This document shows, piece by piece, positions 58,361-64,000 of a DNA stretch of 64,000 nucleotides (its first letter is position 1; the number at the start of each line of letters is the position of its first letter). The position numbers and the translations under genes were made by a program. The stretch comes from Peptococcus niger (GTDB taxonomy: Bacteria; Bacillota; Peptococcia; Peptococcales; Peptococcaceae), in contig NZ_FNAF01000002.1 in NCBI RefSeq assembly GCF_900101835.1, forward strand, positions 124,001-188,000. The letters run 5' to 3'. The notes beneath the pieces are model-generated. The model saw only the letters and a program-made list of their open reading frames with translations, had not been told where the DNA came from and made no database searches.

Positions 58361-59239
58361 ATGGATTCCATTAAAGTACGTGCCCTCTTGGAAACGATTT
58401 CCGCCGGTCGTTTGGCCAAGGCGGCCGAGGCCTTAGGCTACACGCCGTCCGGCATGAGCCGGATGATTGCCGCTTTGGAAAAAGAACTGGGGCTGACCCT
58501 TTTATTGCGGGACCGCAGTGGCGTAGCGCCGACAGCCGCCTGCCGGGACCTCTTGCCGGCCTTTCGTGGCCTCTTGGCGGCGGATGACGCGGCGGAAGAG
58601 GCAGTCCGGCAGGTGCAGGGGCTTTCAGCAGGCCGACTCACCGTCGGCGCGGCCTATTCACGTTTTTACCCCCTCCTGTCCAAGGCCATTGCCGATTTCA
58701 GTCGACAGCATCCGGGGGTTAATGTTGAGTTTATAGAAGGGACCTCCAGTGATTTGGCCCATGCGGTGGCAGACCATCAAGCCGATTTCTGCATCATCAG
58801 CAAGCGCCTGGGCGATTTTGATTGGCAGCTGCTCTTAGACGATGAATTGATTGCCCTGGTGCCGAAAAACCACCCCTTGGCGGCAAAGCCCTATATGCTG
58901 GCAGAGGATTTTTTATCCGAACCCTTCATTACCATCTACCCCTCTCAAGAAACGGACAATTCGCGTTTTTTTGCCAAGCACGGCATTAGGCCGCCGGAAG
59001 GCTACGGCACAGCCGATGTCCTGGCCGCAGTCCATATGGTCGAGGCGGGATTGGGCTTGACCCTGGTCAATGGCATCCTGGTGGCCCAAATTCAAGATGT
59101 CCAGGTCGAAAAAAAGCCTCTTTTGCCGGCCGCATCGGTTCCCATCGGGGTAGCGGTGACAAAAGAGGCAACGCGGTCGCCGGCGGCAGAAGCCTTCTGC
59201 CGGGCCTTTTTTGCGCGTCAAAGGGTTATTCAGGCGTAA
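58361..59239 (+). CDS. LysR-family transcription regulator
   Basis: This 292-residue regulator has an N-terminal winged HTH (about 1-60: LLETISAGRLAKAAEALGYT, PSGMSRMIAALEKEL) and a periplasmic-binding-like effector domain (about 88-288: GRLTVGAAYSRFYPLLSKAI). AAGGAGAAAAAC precedes the ATG. LysR regulators usually act on the divergent neighbour, here the EamA exporter; the 142-base region between contains A/T-rich sequence and TTTTGACATTATTTTAA near 58275. The 3' end overlaps alr by 14 bases on the opposite strand. Confidence 0.9.
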   Translation: MDSIKVRALLETISAGRLAKAAEALGYTPSGMSRMIAALEKELGLTLLLRDRSGVAPTAACRDLLPAFRGLLAADDAAEEAVRQVQGLSAGRLTVGAAYSRFYPLLSKAIADFSRQHPGVNVEFIEGTSSDLAHAVADHQADFCIISKRLGDFDWQLLLDDELIALVPKNHPLAAKPYMLAEDFLSEPFITIYPSQETDNSRFFAKHGIRPPEGYGTADVLAAVHMVEAGLGLTLVNGILVAQIQDVQVEKKPLLPAASVPIGVAVTKEATRSPAAEAFCRAFFARQRVIQA

Positions 59240-60419
59240 TGTCCGTATCGTAGAGGTAATTGCAATTGGCCACGAATAGGCCATTTCTGTAATAGGTCCG
59301 CGGAATGCGGCGGGAGAGCATGCAGAAAATTTCATAAGAAATGGTGCCGAGAATATTGGCCAGTTCTTCAGCGCTGATGTACTCCTCGCCTTGGCTGCCG
59401 ATGAGCACCACCTCATCGCCAACGGCCACGCCGGGCACATCGGTAACGTCAATCATGCACTGGTCCATGCAGATGTTGCCCACCACCGGTGCCCGTTTGC
59501 CGCGAATGAGCACTTCAGACTTATTGGATAAGAGCCGGGTGTAGCCGTCTGCGTAGCCCATGGGGCAGGTGGCAATGCGGCGGGGACCGGGAGTGGTGTA
59601 TTTGCGGCCATAGCTGACGGCTTCCCCGGCGGCCAGGGTTTTAACGTGGGTCACCCGGCATTTCAAACTCATGGCCGGCAGCAGGTTCAGCTTGGATTCG
59701 TCCACCTCATGGGTGGGGGATAAGCCATAGAGGATAATGCCGGCGCGCACCATATCCATATGGGTTTCCGGTAAATCGGTAATGGCCGCACTGTTGGCCA
59801 TATGGGCCACGTTCGGCACCAAACCGCGCGCAGCGAGGCCGTCTTTAAAGAACTTGTAGCGCCGGAATTGTTCCTGGCTGTAGGCCTTGTCCGCTTCATC
59901 CGCTGTAGAAAAGTGGGAGAAGAGCCCTTCAAAGGCAATGCCCGGCAGGTTTAGGATAGACTCGATTTCATCCAGGGATTCTTCCGTCGGCAGAAAGCCG
60001 ATCCGCCCCATGCCCGTATCCACAGCAATGTGTACCCGGGCAGTCGTATTCAATTCCTGGGCTGCCTGGGAAAGGGCTGCCGCCATAGGACGGGAAAAAA
60101 CCGCCTGGTCCAGGTGCCATTTTAAAAGGCCGCGGGCGCGGGTGATCTCCGTGGCACCTAAAATTAAAATAGGCGCGGTGATGCCTGCCTTGCGAATTTC
60201 AATGGCTTCTTCAATCGTGGCCACCGCCAACCGGTCGGCACCATTTGCCAGAAAAACCGGCGCTGTGTGGACCGCTCCGTGGCCATAGGCATTGGCCTTA
60301 CATACAGCGGTCACTTCCACCTTGTCACCGACGACCCGGCGAACTTCCTGAATGTTGTTGGCAATGGCATCCAGGTCCACTTCTACCCATAAGGGGCGGG
60401 TGTGCGCTAAATCTTGCAT
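59226..60419 (-). CDS. alr: Alanine racemase
   Basis: Alr makes D-alanine for peptidoglycan with PLP. The 397-residue protein has PLP-lysine K41 in AVCKANAYGHGA, the acceptor-side sequences DTGMGRIGFLP and AHMANSAAI, and in the C-terminal beta domain MSLKCRVTHVK, AVSYGRKYTT and GNICMDQCMIDVT. The ATG at 60419 has AGGAGGTTGTCT upstream; a frame start 51 bases earlier is rejected. It is separated from the upstream permease gene by a terminator, so it has its own promoter. Confidence 0.95.
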   Translation of the reverse strand: MQDLAHTRPLWVEVDLDAIANNIQEVRRVVGDKVEVTAVCKANAYGHGAVHTAPVFLANGADRLAVATIEEAIEIRKAGITAPILILGATEITRARGLLKWHLDQAVFSRPMAAALSQAAQELNTTARVHIAVDTGMGRIGFLPTEESLDEIESILNLPGIAFEGLFSHFSTADEADKAYSQEQFRRYKFFKDGLAARGLVPNVAHMANSAAITDLPETHMDMVRAGIILYGLSPTHEVDESKLNLLPAMSLKCRVTHVKTLAAGEAVSYGRKYTTPGPRRIATCPMGYADGYTRLLSNKSEVLIRGKRAPVVGNICMDQCMIDVTDVPGVAVGDEVVLIGSQGEEYISAEELANILGTISYEIFCMLSRRIPRTYYRNGLFVANCNYLYDTDITPE

Positions 60420-60453
60420 AGACAACCTCCTGTTCACACTGTTCGATAACATT

Positions 60454-60496
60454 AAAAAGCACAGCTGCAAGTGGTGGACTGCAACTGTGCTTTTTT
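60454..60496. terminator. Bidirectional hairpin terminator
   Basis: AAAAAGCACAG and CTGTGCTTTTTT pair; inside, CTGCA and TGCAA extend the stem around a GTGGTGGAC loop. It lies between the permease (minus, upstream) and alr, and stops the permease transcript. Confidence 0.8.
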
Positions 60497-60506
60497 GCCC
60501 AAAAGT

Positions 60507-61898
60507 TTATTCGTTAGGGATTTTGCCCAGTCGTTTTTCAGCGGGCCGCTTGTTCAGACCGACAATAAAGTAGGTCGCGGTAAAGAAAATCATGAAGGAC
60601 AGGCCGACGGGAATGGCAATCCGTGTATCCGGATTGGCCCCCATGGCCGCAATGACCAAGACCAATACGGCCAAGGTGATGATATTGGAAAAGGGATAGA
60701 GGGGCAGCTTAAAGAGCAAACGGTCTTTTTCTGCCGGTGTCAACTGTTTACGGAAAAAGATTTGCGTGACCGTAATGGTTCCCCAAGTGTAAACGGCGCA
60801 GAAAGAACTGACAGATGTCAGATAAGTGAAGGCTTTTTCCGGCATAATATAATTGAGGACCACGCCAATCAAGACCAGCACTGCCGTGAAAAGAATCGCA
60901 TTGGCAGGCACGTGATGCTTGCTGATTTTGCCGAAAACAGCCGGTGCTTGCTTGTGGACAGATAAATTATACAACATTCGTCCGCAAGAATAAATACCAC
61001 TGTTGCAGCTGGAGAGGGCGGCGGTTAGCACGACAAAGTTGATGATGCCGGCTGCAGCCGAAATCCCCAATTTGGCAAAGGTTAAAACGAAGGGGCTGCC
61101 GGTGGTGCCGATTTCATCCCAGGGATAGAGGCACATGATGACGAAGAGGGCACCGATGTAGAAAATCAAGACCCGGTAGATAACCGTGTTAATGGCCTTG
61201 GGAATGACCTTACGTGGATTTTCCGCTTCGCCGGCCGTAACCCCAATCAATTCAACGCCGATAAAGGCGAAGGCCACCATGACCAGGGCAGAGAAGACCC
61301 CGCCCATGCCGTGGGGCAGGAAGCCGCCGTGGGCGGTCAAATTGCTGAAGCCGATGGCTTCGCCACCATTGCCGAAACCGAAAAGAATCATAGCAAAGCC
61401 AATCAAAATCATGGCAATAATGGTGACCACCTTAATGATGGCAAACCAGAACTCCAGCTCACCAAATAACCTGGCGGCAGTTAAATTTGCCAAGGTCAGC
61501 AAACCGAGGAAAATAAGGGTCGTTGCCCACCGGGGGAAATCCGGAAACCAAAAGTTCACGTAAATGGCCATGGCCGTTAACTCCGCCATGGCAATAACCG
61601 TCCATTCAACCCAGTACATACAGCCGACCAGGTAGCCGGTAAAGGGACCGACAAAGTCATTGGCGTAAGCGCTGAACGAACCGGCAACAGGATACTCAAC
61701 AGACATTTCACCCAAGGCCCGCATGATAAGGAAAATAATAATGCCGGCAATACCATAAGTGACCAAGATACCGGGGCCTGCCATGTTAATGGCTTGGGCG
61801 GAGCCTAAAAAAAGCCCGACACCGATGGCGCCCCCGATGGCTATCATCTGCACGTGGCGCTCTTTAAGCCCCCGCTGCAATTGATTTTTTTCAGCCAT
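60507..61898 (-). CDS. Amino-acid permease, APC superfamily (AAT family)
   Basis: This 463-residue permease of twelve helices starts MAEKNQLQRGLKERHVQMIA and has the AAT signature IGGAIGVGLFLGSAQAI, GPGILVTYGI and MRALGEMSVEYPVAGSF. The group includes CycA (D-serine, D-alanine, glycine), LysP and AroP; position beside alr makes D-alanine/glycine uptake plausible but sequence alone cannot decide. GAAAGGATGAGAG precedes the ATG. It is monocistronic. Confidence 0.9.
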   Translation of the reverse strand: MAEKNQLQRGLKERHVQMIAIGGAIGVGLFLGSAQAINMAGPGILVTYGIAGIIIFLIMRALGEMSVEYPVAGSFSAYANDFVGPFTGYLVGCMYWVEWTVIAMAELTAMAIYVNFWFPDFPRWATTLIFLGLLTLANLTAARLFGELEFWFAIIKVVTIIAMILIGFAMILFGFGNGGEAIGFSNLTAHGGFLPHGMGGVFSALVMVAFAFIGVELIGVTAGEAENPRKVIPKAINTVIYRVLIFYIGALFVIMCLYPWDEIGTTGSPFVLTFAKLGISAAAGIINFVVLTAALSSCNSGIYSCGRMLYNLSVHKQAPAVFGKISKHHVPANAILFTAVLVLIGVVLNYIMPEKAFTYLTSVSSFCAVYTWGTITVTQIFFRKQLTPAEKDRLLFKLPLYPFSNIITLAVLVLVIAAMGANPDTRIAIPVGLSFMIFFTATYFIVGLNKRPAEKRLGKIPNE

Positions 61899-62199
61899 AC
61901 TCTCTCATCCTTTCTTGTTCATCCTTTTTACAGGTTGCAGTTTCCGGAAGAATTATTGCTATCGTAATTTTCAACCGAAAGATGCCCTTTGGCATAAATT
62001 TACAACCCAGGATTTACAATTATTAAAATACCATGAATTGAAAGACAATTCAATATATAATAATATTTGTGGCTTGGTATATTAACAGAAAATCCGCATT
62101 GAAGAAACAAAAGTCTTTAATAAGGAAACTATTAGAAATATTTACACTTCAAGCGGGCATTATAAAAAATAAATAAAAAGGATTTTTGAGCACAATAAA
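61899..62199. other. AT-rich intergenic region
   Basis: No gene is seen. Nested inverted repeats are present: GAATTG-AAAGA-CAATTC (62035-62051) inside ATACCA/TGGTAT arms (about 62028 and 62075). They lie about 140-180 bases upstream of the permease start and could be an operator. Several -10-like sequences occur on the minus strand. Confidence 0.5.
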
Positions 62200-62225
62200 A
62201 ACGCGAACACTTTAGTGTTCGCGTT
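62200..62225 (-). terminator. Terminator of the ABC transporter operon
   Basis: AACGCGAACACT and AGTGTTCGCGTT form a perfect 12-bp stem with a two-base centre. On the minus strand it is followed by TTTTATTG. It lies 11 bases beyond the permease stop. Confidence 0.9.
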
Positions 62226-62236
62226 GGTAAAAGCTC

Positions 62237-63136
62237 CTAATTTAAGCTGGTCCGTAGGGCGATGCCCCAATAACTGATGCCATAAGCGAGGGCCAATTCG
62301 GCCAAATTGCTGATTATGCCGGCCCAGGGAAAGAGAAAAATAGCCGTCTTGTGGTCCGCCAGGTAATCCACCCCGCCGTTCAAGGGGGAATAAGCCTCCG
62401 TCATCCAATAATCAATGTGCAGCATATCTCCGGGTAAGAGGTGGATGACCGCCGCCGGTTGAAAAACCATGTTCAGCCCAAACACCAAAGGCATGCTGAC
62501 CAATTGCACCACAACAGCGACCACAAAAAGCCCTATAAAAATATGACGGGCTGAGAAAAACCGCTGGGCCAGGACAATCCAGCCCACCCAAATCAAGGCT
62601 GTATTGAGGAGGGATAGGAAGGTTATAAGCAACATGCTGATGATGAGAATGGATGCCGTTCCGGGTGCATTCTGCCATAAGGTGATGCCATAGTCGATGA
62701 CCTCTTTGACAGAATGAAAAGCATCTGCAGGGGCGTTGTTGAATGTAATGAAGTTTATCAAATTCCGCAGATTTAAGGCCAAAAAGCCAAAAATGACCAC
62801 AATCGGTAGGGTGATGGCGTTCCAGAAGAGGGATAGCCCGATAAAGCTGCGCAAAATTTTGCCTGTTGACAGGGGCAGGGTGTGGGTCAGGTAAGCGTAT
62901 TGACCATACAAGGATTGAAAGATCCGCACCAGGCAGATGATTTGCGGCAAGACGATTAAAACGGCAAAGATGATGAAAAGCGCCGTCAAGGAAACCAGGT
63001 TCTGGATATCGGACAAGTGGCGGCTGTCTTGCCAGTAAATGACCAACATGCCGATGGTGGCCAAGATATAAACCGGCAAAACTTGCCGGGCTGTGGCCTT
63101 AAGGTGGACGGCAAAGAGAGAATCGCTCATTGGCAC
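62237..63136 (-). CDS. ABC transporter membrane protein
   Basis: This 299-residue protein has about six to seven membrane helices (near 20-35, 50-75, 100-125, 160-185, 195-220 and 270-290). No named family signature is recognised; the topology suits an ABC-2-type exporter subunit. Its start overlaps the ATPase stop by 10 bases, with AAAGGTGTGCC-type SD sequence in the ATPase gene. Together with the ATPase and a GntR regulator this is a YtrA/YtrB-like arrangement, often linked to wall-antibiotic response. Confidence 0.78.
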   Translation of the reverse strand: MPMSDSLFAVHLKATARQVLPVYILATIGMLVIYWQDSRHLSDIQNLVSLTALFIIFAVLIVLPQIICLVRIFQSLYGQYAYLTHTLPLSTGKILRSFIGLSLFWNAITLPIVVIFGFLALNLRNLINFITFNNAPADAFHSVKEVIDYGITLWQNAPGTASILIISMLLITFLSLLNTALIWVGWIVLAQRFFSARHIFIGLFVVAVVVQLVSMPLVFGLNMVFQPAAVIHLLPGDMLHIDYWMTEAYSPLNGGVDYLADHKTAIFLFPWAGIISNLAELALAYGISYWGIALRTSLN

Positions 63137-63819
63137 ACCTCCATAAAGATTTCTTTCAAGCTCCGGCCGTAGTCATTGCGCAAGTCTTCCGCCGACCCAT
63201 AGAGGGCCACTTGCCCTTGGCGCAGGTAAAGGGCTGAATCCACCAGCGTTTCCACCTCAGTAATAGAGTGGGTGGCAATGATGGTGAGCGCTTCCGGCGT
63301 ATAGACCCGGATCAACTGGTCCAAGATCTCCTGACGGGAGCGCGGGTCAATGCCGTTCATCGGTTCGTCCAAAAGATACACCTGCGCTTCTCGGCCCAGG
63401 GTCAGGCTTAAATAAAACTTTTCCTGAGAGCCGCGGGACAGTTGGCGCAGCCCATCTTTTTCCGATAGACCGAAATCATGCAGGAAAGCCAGGGCCCGCT
63501 CCCGGTTAAAATCAACAAAAAAGCGATCGTACAAGTCAATGCCGTTTTTCAAGTTGTAATGCCCGGGCAAGGCAAGTTTATCGCTTTGGTAGGCGACAAA
63601 ATCTTTTGTCCTCTGTCCCGGTTTTTGACCGCCAATGCGGACGTCCCCGGTGTAAACATTGATAATACCCGCCAGAATGGCCAAAAGGGTTGATTTGCCA
63701 CTGGCATTCGGCCCGAAAAGGCCGATAATCTGCCCTGCATCGGCGGTAAAGGTCATATCCGAGAGCGCTGTTTTTCGGCCAAATGATTTTGTCAAGGCAC
63801 TGCATTCAAGAAGAGGCAT
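63127..63819 (-). CDS. ABC transporter ATP-binding protein
   Basis: This 230-residue ATPase has Walker A GPNASGKST (36-44), a degenerate signature LSRGSQEKFYLSL in place of LSGGQ, Walker B VYLLDEPMNGID and the switch His in IIATHSITEVE. The degenerate signature is also seen in YtrB-type exporters. The ATG at 63819 has TGGAG eight bases upstream; an earlier GTG at 63828 is adjacent to that site and rejected. It overlaps the GntR gene by 14 bases. Confidence 0.9.
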   Translation of the reverse strand: MPLLECSALTKSFGRKTALSDMTFTADAGQIIGLFGPNASGKSTLLAILAGIINVYTGDVRIGGQKPGQRTKDFVAYQSDKLALPGHYNLKNGIDLYDRFFVDFNRERALAFLHDFGLSEKDGLRQLSRGSQEKFYLSLTLGREAQVYLLDEPMNGIDPRSRQEILDQLIRVYTPEALTIIATHSITEVETLVDSALYLRQGQVALYGSAEDLRNDYGRSLKEIFMEVCQ

Positions 63820-64000
63820 TGTCATCACTCCATTGGCTTTTCATCACATCAATAATATCGTCCAAGCTAAAACCGAACGGGCGGATATCTTTAATAAAGG
63901 TATCCACCGTTTCTTTGGCCAGGATTTGGCGCATTTGGGCAATGCGGTCCCGGTTCTCTGTAATAAACCGTCCGGCCGTGCGTTGGCTGTAGGCCAGCCC
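63806..64000 (-). CDS. GntR-family regulator (YtrA-like), C-terminal part
   Basis: This is the last 64 codons of a gene that enters from the right edge. The visible protein reads GLAYSQRTAGRFITENRDR, then QMRQILAKETVDTFIKDI and FGFSLDDIIDVMKSQWSDDN. The TAGRFITENRDRI part corresponds to the end of the GntR winged helix (GTFV-type), followed by the short two-helix tail of the YtrA subfamily. Such regulators repress the adjacent ABC operon. Overlap with the ATPase gene implies co-translation. Confidence 0.75.
   Translation of the reverse strand, partial: GLAYSQRTAGRFITENRDRIAQMRQILAKETVDTFIKDIRPFGFSLDDIIDVMKSQWSDDNASS

Noticed and set aside
1-64000. CRISPR arrays, tRNA and rRNA genes
   Set aside because: I saw no series of regularly spaced identical repeats of 25-40 bases and no cloverleaf or rRNA signature. 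The only short tandem array is the 11-bp triplet at 33840.

Overview
The window reads as chromosome of a Gram-positive anaerobe of the class Clostridia. The ribosomal order is map-infA-rpmJ-rpsM-rpsK-rpsD-rpoA-rplQ, followed further on by ecfA1-ecfA2-ecfT-truA. Shine-Dalgarno sites are strong, there are lipoproteins and S-layer-homology (SLH) proteins, and I see no outer-membrane genes. Backbone genes are GC-rich at third positions. A member of the Peptococcaceae (Peptococcus-like) would fit NrfHA, CcsBA and D-Asp-ligase-type wall chemistry, but the genus is a guess.

Layout. 1-3.4 kb: translation and transcription operon. 3.7-17.2 kb: a cell-surface block with a secreted SLH amidohydrolase, a copper-amine-oxidase-N-type secreted protein, a two-component system with two membrane sensors and one LuxR-type regulator, an LRR/Ig/SLH surface protein, a lipoprotein, and a YdjI/YdjG-like envelope-stress pair. 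The same 28-bp operator plus promoter lies before the two surface transcription units on either side of the two-component operon, suggesting a local regulon. 17.4-21.3 kb: ECF transporter core, truA and a methyltransferase-like membrane protein. 21.3-21.5 kb: a probable small RNA with C-rich anti-SD segments. 21.6-26.9 kb: Nudix hydrolase, a membrane protein, then the nitrite-ammonifying operon nrfH-nrfA-ccsB-ccsA. 27-36.3 kb: nitroreductase, RNase J (apparently AUU-initiated), LCP protein, MutY, a tiny peptide transcription unit, an AGCS symporter, a DJ-1 protein and a MecA-like class B PBP.

36.3-51.05 kb is an accessory island. It holds an arsenic cassette (arsR-acr3-permease-arsC-thioredoxin) bracketed by two identical 52-bp palindromes that match the left end of a decayed IS3-type element at the island's other edge. 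It also holds a deleted YjgR/HerA-like ATPase gene, an uncharacterised methyltransferase/ATC-hydrolase-like/esterase trio, a truncated mgtC with a transposase remnant, and a redox or nitrosative-stress group (DUF438-hemerythrin-PAS, DUF488, Crp/Fnr, bicupin, flavodiiron protein). That last group shares a GTTGTY-NN-AACAAC operator. A partial duplication of the bicupin gene abuts the IS.

51.3-64 kb returns to backbone: feoA-feoA-feoB with a Cys-rich partner, a tiny lipoprotein, three overlapping genes for 43-53-residue membrane proteins divergent from a secreted protein, a D-aspartate-ligase-like ATP-grasp enzyme, an EamA exporter, a LysR regulator, alanine racemase, an amino-acid permease, and a GntR-ABC transporter operon cut by the window end.

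The observations I rate highest are the shared operator of the surface regulon, the candidate small RNA, the palindrome-bracketed arsenic cassette, the three-gene micro-membrane-protein operon, the 23-codon peptide unit and the Crp/Fnr dyad. All functional assignments come from reading the sequence; no database search was run.
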